From RGIG3009 sp964470515 (GTDB taxonomy: Bacteria; Bacillota; Clostridia; Oscillospirales; Acutalibacteraceae): DNA of 8,595 nucleotides. Positions within the stretch are counted from its first letter, which is position 1. Each line of letters starts with the position of its first letter. The stretch covers positions 1-8,595 of the forward strand of contig CAYYDD010000065.1 of NCBI GenBank assembly GCA_964470515.1, written 5' to 3'. This document shows positions 1 to 6,298 of the stretch, piece after piece. A program made the position numbers and the translations under genes. The notes beneath the pieces were generated by a model. That model was not told where the DNA came from. It did not search any database and was given only the letters and a program-made list of their open reading frames with translations.

Positions 1-52
1 GTATTGGAAGTTCTTTGACAGACTGACCCACCTCATCGTTTACGGTGATTAG
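1..52 (+). CDS. 3' end of a plus-strand gene, product unknown
   Basis: Reading from base 2, the sequence is open until TAG at 50-52 and encodes YWKFFDRLTHLIVYGD as its last residues. The mix of aromatic, charged and aliphatic residues looks like a real C-terminus, but too little is present to name a family. The main support is positional: 10 bases after the stop a perfect hairpin begins, and its T tract lies on the plus strand, as expected for a gene ending here. The opposite strand is also open across this stretch (see rejected items), so the assignment is moderate. Confidence 0.45.
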   Translation, partial: YWKFFDRLTHLIVYGD

Positions 53-62
53 TTTTCCCTCC

Positions 63-116
63 ATAATAAGAAGCGAGCAAGGCGCAAGCCTTGCTCGCTT
101 CTTATTATTCTTTTTT
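63..116 (+). terminator. Strong intrinsic terminator between convergent genes
   Basis: Bases 63-83 pair perfectly with 88-108 (21 bp, no mismatch) around a GCAA tetraloop. The T-rich stretch 109-116 follows on the plus strand, so it best terminates the plus-strand gene ending at 52. The convergent serine hydrolase gene ends inside the stem (its stop is 105-107). Leftward transcripts would form the same hairpin, but the T's on that side lie within the stem and the sequence after it has no T run, so two-way termination is possible but weaker. Confidence 0.9.
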
Positions 117-1862
117 CAGCGGTAACTCGGGGGCGAATACGCGGCGGATGCGGTAGGTGACGTAATCGTCGTCCATCTTCTCCACCGCCGAGCCGACCAC
201 CGGCTGCTCCTCTAATTTCCGGCGCAACTCCGAGCGGAACAGCTCCATCAGCGGCTCGCCGGGACGCTCCTCCTGCCGCAGGCGCACGCCGTCCTCGTCA
301 AAATACAAACGCAGACTGCGTGTGCAGGGCGTTTCCAGAAACGCGATATTCAAGATCAGCACATCCGCGCCGTCCTCGTTTTGCGCCGCGCGACCCGTGG
401 TACGGATGCGGTACGGCTCGCCGCGGAAATACACTTCCCCATCCGCCGCCGTGCCGAAGCCCACAGGGAAACGGTGGGTATCCTCTTTTTCCGTATAGGT
501 CACCCACAAGGTGTCCTTTTCCACCGCAAAGCCAATGCTTTGCAGGCCGGACGTGTAATTGTTCTGCACGATCTGCAACACAAGCGGCAACAGTCCTGTG
601 GACGCGGCGTCCGGCACCTCAACTGTCAGGGTCAATCCATCCATATTGCGGCACAGCTCCGGCATTCCGTCGGCTTTCGGGGGGAACAATCGCCGCCACC
701 ACGGTAGCACAGGGACGGATTTTTGCCCGTTCAGCTCGCGGAGTAGCTCCTCGAGCCGCCCCACAGCCTCCGCGTCCTCCGACAGCGTATCGGCAAATTC
801 CCCGCCGAAATACTGCTCCGCCAGTTGGAAATAGCGGCTTTGCTGGAACATTTCATCGTTACCGGCGTTAGTCACCAGTAAAATGCCGCTCTCAGGAAAC
901 GCCAGCACGTTCTGTCCCAGCATCCCGTTAAACAAAAAGCAGTCACGCTCACGGCCGCACCAGATCTGGTAGCCGTAATTGAAGTCACCCAACGACTTTG
1001 AGACCTCGGCGTGGCACGCCGTTGCCGTGCGCAGCCACTCCTCACTGATAAGCCGCTGCCCGTTCCAGATACCGCCGTTCAGCACGAGCTGCCCGATCTT
1101 CGCGAGATCCTCGCTACCGATGTACAGCCCCCAGCCGCCCTTTTCGATACCGCCAGGGCAGGTCTCCCAAAAATACTCGGTGATGCCCAGCGGCACGAAC
1201 AACCGCGGCGTTAAAAATTCGCACAAGCTTTGCCCGCTCACCCGCCGCACGATAGCGGAAAGCACGTAGGTGTTCAGGCTGTTGTAGCGGAACTCGCGCC
1301 CCGGCTTGGTACTCGGTGCACTGGCAAAAAAAGCGGTCAACCAGTCCGTCTCGGTCATACAGGCTGCCTCGTTAAAGACCACCCCGCTCGTCATCGTGAG
1401 CAGATGCTCCACCGTAAGCTCCTTATATTTCAGCCGCGACACGGGTGAGGTCTTGTCGGGAAACAGCTCAACCACGTGTGTATCGGGTGTCAGCTTTCCC
1501 TCATCCATCAGCATCCCGACCGCCAGCGACGTGATGCTCTTGCAGGCAGAAAAGGTCATTTTCCACAGCTGCGTATCCTGCTCACCGAACGCCGCCTGCG
1601 CCAGCACCTTGCTGTTTCGCAGTAACAGGACCGTGTGCATATTCAGCGTGCGGTCTGCCGCCAGCTCACGCAGGAAGGCCGCCACAGTATCCGATGGGAT
1701 ACCCTGCGACTCAGGGCACACCCGTTCAAACGGCTGCGCCACCGCAAAGCGGTGGCACGGCGGTTTTTGCGGTAACGTCAGCACCATCGGCGTGGTGCTT
1801 TTTTGGGGGTCGATCAACCGGGAAAGCAATGTCAACGTACGGTTTACCGTGCGAAGGATCAT
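105..1862 (-). CDS. Serine hydrolase of the class C beta-lactamase / NylB-like esterase fold
   Basis: A 585-residue protein. The catalytic domain covers roughly residues 45-350. The nucleophile motif SxxK is S105-A-C-K108, in the context FSACKSITSLAVG. The second motif is Y193-N-S, in the RYNSLNTYVLSAI setting seen in 6-aminohexanoate-dimer hydrolases and family VIII esterases. A GMLGQ stretch at 313-317 sits where the KTG/HxG box of the fold lies. Members hydrolyse esters, amides or D-amino-acid peptides; true beta-lactamase activity cannot be inferred. No signal peptide or membrane helix is evident, so it may be cytoplasmic. About 200 C-terminal residues (385-585) form an extra mostly beta-like, charged domain that I do not recognise. 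AAAGGAG lies nine bases before the ATG and overlaps the end of the upstream capA-like gene, six bases away, so the two are co-transcribed and probably translationally coupled. The stop codon lies inside the terminator stem. Confidence 0.88.
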   Translation of the reverse strand: MILRTVNRTLTLLSRLIDPQKSTTPMVLTLPQKPPCHRFAVAQPFERVCPESQGIPSDTVAAFLRELAADRTLNMHTVLLLRNSKVLAQAAFGEQDTQLWKMTFSACKSITSLAVGMLMDEGKLTPDTHVVELFPDKTSPVSRLKYKELTVEHLLTMTSGVVFNEAACMTETDWLTAFFASAPSTKPGREFRYNSLNTYVLSAIVRRVSGQSLCEFLTPRLFVPLGITEYFWETCPGGIEKGGWGLYIGSEDLAKIGQLVLNGGIWNGQRLISEEWLRTATACHAEVSKSLGDFNYGYQIWCGRERDCFLFNGMLGQNVLAFPESGILLVTNAGNDEMFQQSRYFQLAEQYFGGEFADTLSEDAEAVGRLEELLRELNGQKSVPVLPWWRRLFPPKADGMPELCRNMDGLTLTVEVPDAASTGLLPLVLQIVQNNYTSGLQSIGFAVEKDTLWVTYTEKEDTHRFPVGFGTAADGEVYFRGEPYRIRTTGRAAQNEDGADVLILNIAFLETPCTRSLRLYFDEDGVRLRQEERPGEPLMELFRSELRRKLEEQPVVGSAVEKMDDDYVTYRIRRVFAPELPLKKE

Positions 1863-1868
1863 AGCCCA

Positions 1869-3332
1869 TTACTCCTTTGCCGTTGTGGTCGTTGTACCTT
1901 GTGTCGTGGGTAACTGCGCCTGCTTGAATTTCTCCACAAACGCGTCCACATCCTGCTTGCACTGTGCGTTGATGGCGGTGATACCGTCGCCCACCAGTGC
2001 CATCGTGCGTTCATACGAACGCTGCGCGTACAGGATATCCTCGGCAGCAACGCCGAACCTGGTCTGCCATTCGCTCTCGCAGGACTTATCCAGCGGCACT
2101 ATAGTATACTTGCGGCTGTTGCCGCTGCCCGTCATATAGCACCACGTCGGCAGAACATCCACGCCTGTCAGCAGCACGGTGCCGTCCTCGTATTTCGAAA
2201 AGGTATACTCAAACAGCAGTCCGTCCTCGGTGTGTCCGTTATCGTTGCAGTTGGCATCGTGCTCACCGTAATGCGTATCGCTGTAGCGGCTCTTAACGTC
2301 GCGGTACTGGCATTTACCGCCGAGCTGCCAGTCGTTGCCGGACGAGGTTTTAGAGCTACCGCCGTACATCGACTCGATAGTCTGGTTGGAAAGAATGTTA
2401 CCCATCGAATACAGACACACCGTCTGGTTGCCGTTGTCGGCGGTGATGAGCTCCAGCGGCTGGATCTTGTGCGGGTGACCGCCTACAATCACATCCACGC
2501 CCATTTCGCACAGCTTATTCGCGATCTGCGTCTGGTAGGAGTTGGGGCTGATCTCGTACTCGTTGCCCCAATGCAGATACACGATGACAGCCTCCGCACC
2601 GTCAGCCTTCATATCCGCCATTTGCTGCTCCATATCTGTGTAAAACGCGGTCAGCTCCTTGGTGGAAAAATAATTGACAAGCCCGGTTGTGGTGGTCTTG
2701 GCACCGTAAGTATAGTTGACAAACCCCAGCTTGATACCGTTGACATCCTTCACCAGATAGCGCTTATCCGACGACGAGGCGCGCAGTCCGATGAAATCCA
2801 GATTGCGTTCCACATAGGTATTCGCTGTCAGCGACAGACTGCTGCCGTTGGTGACGTGGTTATTCGCACACAGACCCAGCGTATAGCCGGTATCCATCAC
2901 GGTATCAACCAGCGAGGTCGGCACGCGGAAATACATTTCCGTCTGATAGTAGTCGCTCTCACCCTTGCCGATACCGAATTCCAGGTTGATCGCCGAATAA
3001 TCCAGCGCGGACACATACGGCTTCAGGTATTCAAACATCGGATCGAAATCGTACACACCGCTGGACACCTTGGCCGAGCGCAACACCGGCGTGTGAATAA
3101 GAATATCGCCGGAATTACCGACCGTGGCCGTGGATACGACCGCCGGCTCCCGCGGGGCCGTCGTTGTCGTGGTGGTCGGTGTATCGTCACCGATGAGATT
3201 ACCGATGGTCTGCACCGCCAGCATCGCACCGACGACGATGATCGCAATGACCAGTGCAAAGATCAATAAAATGAGAGCGAGCTTGATGCGTCGCTTGCGG
3301 CGGCGGATACGCTCGTGTTTTCTGGGCGGCAT
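1869..3332 (-). CDS. CapA-family membrane-anchored metallophosphatase-fold protein
   Basis: A 487-residue protein of the family named after CapA/PgsA of poly-gamma-glutamate capsule synthesis (calcineurin-like fold). An Arg/Lys-rich N-terminus (1-17) precedes one membrane helix (about 18-40) and a Thr/Pro linker (51-60), which puts the catalytic domain outside the cell. Family motifs occur in order: GD at 75-76, NLE at 116-118, NNH at 157-159, HWG at 254-256, GGHPH at 284-288 and SMGN at 309-312. About 60 residues after SMGN (313-373), rich in Asp, Asn, Ser and Cys, look like a family-specific insertion. The C-terminus is a low-complexity Thr run (478-485). AGGAGG (3340-3345) lies seven bases before the ATG. 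No capB, capC or capE lies next to it, so a capsule role is not supported by context; coupling to the serine hydrolase suggests cell-surface hydrolysis instead. The family call is solid; the substrate is unknown. Confidence 0.9.
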   Translation of the reverse strand: MPPRKHERIRRRKRRIKLALILLIFALVIAIIVVGAMLAVQTIGNLIGDDTPTTTTTTAPREPAVVSTATVGNSGDILIHTPVLRSAKVSSGVYDFDPMFEYLKPYVSALDYSAINLEFGIGKGESDYYQTEMYFRVPTSLVDTVMDTGYTLGLCANNHVTNGSSLSLTANTYVERNLDFIGLRASSSDKRYLVKDVNGIKLGFVNYTYGAKTTTTGLVNYFSTKELTAFYTDMEQQMADMKADGAEAVIVYLHWGNEYEISPNSYQTQIANKLCEMGVDVIVGGHPHKIQPLELITADNGNQTVCLYSMGNILSNQTIESMYGGSSKTSSGNDWQLGGKCQYRDVKSRYSDTHYGEHDANCNDNGHTEDGLLFEYTFSKYEDGTVLLTGVDVLPTWCYMTGSGNSRKYTIVPLDKSCESEWQTRFGVAAEDILYAQRSYERTMALVGDGITAINAQCKQDVDAFVEKFKQAQLPTTQGTTTTTAKE

Positions 3333-3363
3333 ACAGAGTCCTCCTAAATGCTATAATACGAAT

Positions 3364-3392
3364 ATTGTACACCATTCCGCCCGTCCCGTCAA
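3364..3392 (-). promoter_or_regulatory. Sigma-A promoter of the capA-like/serine hydrolase operon
   Basis: On the minus strand the -35 box TTGACG (3387-3392) and the -10 box TACAAT (3364-3369) are separated by exactly 17 bases. Each box has one mismatch to consensus. Transcription would start near 3357, giving a leader of about 25 bases that keeps the AGGAGG site. No obvious operator overlaps it. Confidence 0.75.
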
Positions 3393-3458
3393 CACTCCGG
3401 GCACGGTTTTCACGTTCTCACATCTCCGAGCATACGATACAATAGGAGGTGTCAGACT

Positions 3459-3701
3459 ATGGGACTCAATGAGCTCGCCCCGGGTCAGCGGGGCATTGTC
3501 ACCGAGCTGCGTACCACCGGTAGTATGCGCCGGCGGTTTCTCGATATCGGCCTGATTCGAAACACCGTAGTAGAATGTGTGGGGCGTAGCCCCGGCGGCG
3601 ATCCGTCAGCTTATCTCATCCGCGGCACCGTCATTGCCATCCGCGCGGAGGACAGCCGCGGAATCCGTGTGTGGTGCCGGGAGGATGCCGTATGGGACTG
3701 A
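3459..3701 (+). CDS. feoA: FeoA, small SH3-like partner of the ferrous iron transporter
   Basis: An 80-residue protein matching the usual size of free-standing FeoA. It shows the family pattern: LAPGQRGIV near the start, then MRRRFLDIGLI (29-39) and a terminal AYLIRGTVIAIR beta segment (52-63). FeoA is a cytoplasmic SH3-like protein needed for Fe(II) uptake through FeoB, probably acting on its cytoplasmic or G domain. AGGAGG (3444-3449) lies nine bases before the ATG. Its last ten bases overlap feoB. The 66 bases between the divergent capA promoter and this gene contain no convincing promoter: TACGAT (3433-3438) and TACAAT (3438-3443) resemble -10 boxes, but starts from them would remove the ribosome site. 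I see no clear Fur or DtxR palindrome, so iron control is unproven here. Confidence 0.93.
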   Translation: MGLNELAPGQRGIVTELRTTGSMRRRFLDIGLIRNTVVECVGRSPGGDPSAYLIRGTVIAIRAEDSRGIRVWCREDAVWD

Positions 3702-5761
3702 CTAAGCAAGCCGCGGGCCTCGGCGCTGTCGACCGCGGGCTGATCCTTCAGCGAGAGTCACCCAAGCAGCGCGTCGTCGCACTGGCGGGAAATCCCAATG
3801 TCGGCAAAAGCACCGTGTTCAATGGCCTGACGGGAATGCACCAGCATACCGGCAACTGGCCGGGCAAGACCGTAGCCAACGCGCAGGGCATCTGCCGCTC
3901 AGACTGTCACGAATACATACTGGTGGATATTCCCGGTACCTATTCCCTGATGGCCCACTCCGCTGAGGAGGAGATAGCACGGGATCTTCTGTGCTTCGGC
4001 GACCCGGATGCCGTGGTGGTCGTGTGCGATGCCACCTGTCTGGAACGCAACCTCAATCTCGTACTGCAAACGATGGAGCTGTGCGACCGCGTCGTCGTCT
4101 GCCTCAATCTGATGGACGAAGCACGCCGCAAGGGCATCCATATCGACACCGCGCGTCTGTCGACCCAGCTCGGCGTACCGGTCGTCACCACCATCGCTCA
4201 TCAAAAACGCAGCCTGCAGGCTCTCTTGAAAACCTTGGACGACCTGCTCGACGGCGAGCCTCCCAACCCCTTTGCCGTGCGGTATCCGGTAGCTATCGAG
4301 AGTGCCGTAGCAGTGCTGCAGCCGACGCTTGCCAAGCTTCCGAACAGCCGCTGGCTTGCACTGCGACTGCTGGAGCAGGATGAATCGCTGTTAAACACGC
4401 TGAACACCGTTTACGGTGATATGCCGCTTGCAGATGCCGTCCCGGATGGTCCTGATCCCGAAGCCGTACGCGACGCCATCGTCACCACGCTGATGGAAAA
4501 TGCCGAGCGTATCGCCAAAAGCGCGGTATCCTACGATAAACCGCACTACAACGCCGCTGACCGACGAGTCGATCGCCTTTTGACAAGCAAATGGCTGGGC
4601 TATCCGCTGATGCTGTTATTGCTCGCGCTTGTTTTCTGGCTCACCATCAGCGGTGCCAATTATCCGTCGGCGTTGCTGGCCGACGCACTCTTTTGGGTAC
4701 AGGATCGCTTAAGCGAGCTGTTCCGTCTGTTGGGTGCACCGGAATGGCTGCACGGTGCTGTCGTGCTCGGCGCCTATCGCGTGCTCGCGTGGGTGGTATC
4801 GGTGATGCTGCCGCCGATGGCGATCTTTTTCCCCCTGTTTACGTTGCTGGAGGACATCGGCTATCTTCCCCGCATCGCCTACAATCTTGACCGCCCGTTT
4901 CAACGCTGCCGCGCGTGCGGCAAGCAGGCACTGACGATGTGTATGGGCTTCGGTTGCAACGCCGCAGGCGTGGTGGGCTGCCGCATCATCGACTCCCCAC
5001 GGGAGCGGCTGCTTGCCATCCTCACCAATAATTTTGTCCCCTGCAACGGGCGGTTTCCAACGCTTATCGCTCTGCTCACGCTGTTTTTTGTCGGCAACGG
5101 CAGCTCGCTGGTATCCGCCCTGCTGCTCACCGTCGTCATTCTGCTCGGTATCCTTATCACATTCGGTGTCACGCGGCTTCTGTCAGCTACCTTACTCAAA
5201 GGCGTACCGTCCTCGTTTACACTGGAGCTGCCACCCTACCGCCGCCCGCAGTTCGGACGTGTCATCGTGCGCTCAATGCTGGATCGCACGCTGTTCGTAC
5301 TGGGGCGCGCCGCGACTGTCGCCGTCCCGACCGGTCTCCTTCTGTGGCTGCTCGCCAATATCACCGTCGGTGATGTAAGCCTGCTGAGCCACGCTGCCGA
5401 ATTTCTCGACCCGTTCGCACAGCTAATGGGATTGGACGGTGCTATCCTCATCGCTTTTATTCTGGGCTTTCCTGCCAACGAGATCGTTGTCCCCATCATT
5501 TTGATGGTTTATCTGGCACAGGGCACACTCACCGAACCAAGCAGCATTTGGGAAATGAAGCAGATCTTTTTGGATAACGGCTGGACGTGGACGACTGCCG
5601 TCAGTACGATGCTGTTCTCTCTCCTGCACTGGCCATGCTCCACCACACTGCTCACGATCCGCAAGGAGACCGGCAGTCTCAAATGGACGGCTGTTGCCCT
5701 TCTACTGCCCACTGTGATCGGCATCGCCGCGTGTATGCTGTTCACTCTCCTCTTTGCGTAA
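3692..5761 (+). CDS. feoB: FeoB, GTPase-coupled ferrous iron transporter
   Basis: A 689-residue inner-membrane Fe(II) transporter. The N-terminal G domain has G1 GNPNVGKST (33-41), a switch-I Thr within GNWPGKT (54-60), G3 DIPG (79-82) and G4 NLMD (139-142). A linker/GDI region runs to about 290. The membrane part starts near 302 and contains the two Gate-type regions, including GFGCN (419-423) and the C-terminal HWPCSTT (646-652). Cysteines are dense around the first gate: 406, 409, 417, 422, 430 and 451. The pattern NAAGVVGCRIIDSPRERL is typical of a clostridial FeoB subtype. The chosen ATG has GGGAGG (3679-3684) seven bases before it; an in-frame GTG at 3671 would add seven residues but has no better ribosome site. 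It overlaps feoA by ten bases, which implies translational coupling. No feoC follows. Confidence 0.96.
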   Translation: MGLTKQAAGLGAVDRGLILQRESPKQRVVALAGNPNVGKSTVFNGLTGMHQHTGNWPGKTVANAQGICRSDCHEYILVDIPGTYSLMAHSAEEEIARDLLCFGDPDAVVVVCDATCLERNLNLVLQTMELCDRVVVCLNLMDEARRKGIHIDTARLSTQLGVPVVTTIAHQKRSLQALLKTLDDLLDGEPPNPFAVRYPVAIESAVAVLQPTLAKLPNSRWLALRLLEQDESLLNTLNTVYGDMPLADAVPDGPDPEAVRDAIVTTLMENAERIAKSAVSYDKPHYNAADRRVDRLLTSKWLGYPLMLLLLALVFWLTISGANYPSALLADALFWVQDRLSELFRLLGAPEWLHGAVVLGAYRVLAWVVSVMLPPMAIFFPLFTLLEDIGYLPRIAYNLDRPFQRCRACGKQALTMCMGFGCNAAGVVGCRIIDSPRERLLAILTNNFVPCNGRFPTLIALLTLFFVGNGSSLVSALLLTVVILLGILITFGVTRLLSATLLKGVPSSFTLELPPYRRPQFGRVIVRSMLDRTLFVLGRAATVAVPTGLLLWLLANITVGDVSLLSHAAEFLDPFAQLMGLDGAILIAFILGFPANEIVVPIILMVYLAQGTLTEPSSIWEMKQIFLDNGWTWTTAVSTMLFSLLHWPCSTTLLTIRKETGSLKWTAVALLLPTVIGIAACMLFTLLFA

Positions 5762-5767
5762 AAAACA

Positions 5768-5791
5768 GGCATTCCGCCAAAGCGGGATGTC
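5768..5791 (+). terminator. Hairpin just after feoB, weak terminator or 3' stabiliser
   Basis: Bases 5768-5777 pair with 5782-5791 (10 bp including two G-T wobbles) around a CAAA loop, seven bases after the feoB stop. No T tract follows (the next bases are CTTAACGG), so it is a poor intrinsic terminator alone. It may protect the 3' end of feoAB mRNA, with the stronger hairpin 36 bases further on doing the termination. Confidence 0.45.
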
Positions 5792-5826
5792 CTTAACGGA
5801 GAAAACCAAAAACCGAATAGGATGAA

Positions 5827-5866
5827 CAAAAAGACAGTATGGTCGAAAGACTGTACTGTCTTTTTG
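5827..5866. terminator. Strong terminator-like hairpin between feoB and the repressor operon
   Basis: Bases 5827-5844 pair with 5849-5866: 13 perfect base pairs (CAAAAAGACAGTA with its complement), then five more including two G-T wobbles, closed by a GAAA tetraloop. The descending arm ends in TTTTT, so the T tract forms the stem base opposite an A tract. This is typical of two-way intrinsic terminators. No gene converges from the right, so its role is to end feoAB and insulate the promoter that starts 11 bases later. Confidence 0.8.
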
Positions 5867-5876
5867 GTGATATCTA

Positions 5877-5905
5877 TTGGCAAATGCAGACTATTGTGAT
5901 AGTAT
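5877..5905 (+). promoter_or_regulatory. Likely promoter of the BlaI/BlaR1-like operon
   Basis: TTGGCA (5877-5882, one mismatch to the -35 consensus) and TAGTAT (5900-5905, two mismatches to the -10) are 17 bases apart. The start point would be near 5912, leaving a leader of about 25 bases with the GGAGG site at 5925-5929. The first operator palindrome covers the spacer and -10, the second the start site, so bound repressor would block polymerase. Confidence 0.6.
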
Positions 5906-5923
5906 AGACTATAGAAATAGTCT
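5888..5923 (+). promoter_or_regulatory. Two abutting 18-bp palindromic operators for the BlaI-type repressor
   Basis: 5906-5923 is a perfect inverted repeat, AGACTAT-AGAA-ATAGTCT. Directly before it, 5888-5905 is AGACTAT-TGTG-ATAGTAT, the same arms with one mismatch. The two units form a head-to-tail 18-base direct repeat with no gap. BlaI/MecI dimers bind dyads of this general kind (family sites centre on TAC...GTA-like half-sites), often two per promoter. The first gene of the operon encodes such a repressor, so autoregulation is the natural reading. The binding itself is inferred. Confidence 0.75.
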
Positions 5924-5936
5924 TGGAGGAAGTCTT

Positions 5937-6293
5937 GTGAAAGATAAACTTTTTGATAGTGAAGCCAAAGTGATGGAAATTATATGGGAGAAAAGTCCGA
6001 TTTCTGCAAAAGAAATTAGTTTAATCGCCGCTGATACAATTGGATGGAATAAAAATACCACCTATACAGTAATCAAAAAACTTGAAGCAAAAGGCTTCAT
6101 TCGGCGTGAAGATCCCGGCTTTATTTGCACTCCTCTTGTGTCACAAAATCAAATGCAAAAGGTGGAAGCTGCTTCTCTCGTGAAGAAAGTGTTTGGCGGC
6201 TCTCGCAAGGCTTTGTTTTCGGCACTGCTTGAAGATGAACCGTTATCTGAAGAAGAAATCAATGAGTTGCGAAAACTAATTGATAATAGGTGA
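5937..6293 (+). CDS. BlaI/MecI-family winged-helix transcriptional repressor
   Basis: A 118-residue protein of typical family length. The N-terminal winged helix covers about 1-72: LFDSEAKVMEIIWEKSP is the family's opening helix, SAKEISLIAA helix 2, NKNTTYTVIKKLEAKGFI (38-55) the recognition helix, and the following segment to about 66 the wing. Residues 73-118 form the helical dimerisation tail, with GSRKALFSALLED (88-100) in the region where MecI and BlaI are cut by their protease partners. The start is GTG (5937), with GGAGG seven bases upstream; an in-frame TTG at 5877 would include the operators and lacks a ribosome site. It should repress its own operon by binding 5888-5923 as a dimer, and be inactivated by the downstream protease. 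Codon use is AT-rich, unlike feoB. The true inducer is unknown. Confidence 0.93.
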   Translation: MKDKLFDSEAKVMEIIWEKSPISAKEISLIAADTIGWNKNTTYTVIKKLEAKGFIRREDPGFICTPLVSQNQMQKVEAASLVKKVFGGSRKALFSALLEDEPLSEEEINELRKLIDNR

Positions 6294-6298
6294 CGCTT

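Noticed and set aside
1..64. A minus-strand open frame starting at ATG 62-64 (MEGKLITVNDEV...) and running off the left edge
   Set aside because: It has no ribosome site: the bases before it are the arm of the terminator hairpin. The T tract points the other way and fits a plus-strand gene ending at 52.
1306..3269. Long plus-strand open frames (1306-2139 and 2232-3269) opposite the hydrolase and capA-like genes
   Set aside because: They are antisense to genes with complete family motifs, have no matching motifs or ribosome sites, and are expected by chance in GC-rich coding DNA.
3671..3691. An upstream GTG start for FeoB
   Set aside because: GGGAGG (3679-3684) is ideally placed for ATG 3692 and would lie inside the coding sequence of the longer form.
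5877..5936. A TTG start at 5877 extending the repressor by 20 residues
   Set aside because: The extension would translate the promoter and operators, has no ribosome site, and does not resemble the BlaI N-terminus. GTG 5937 has GGAGG at the right distance.
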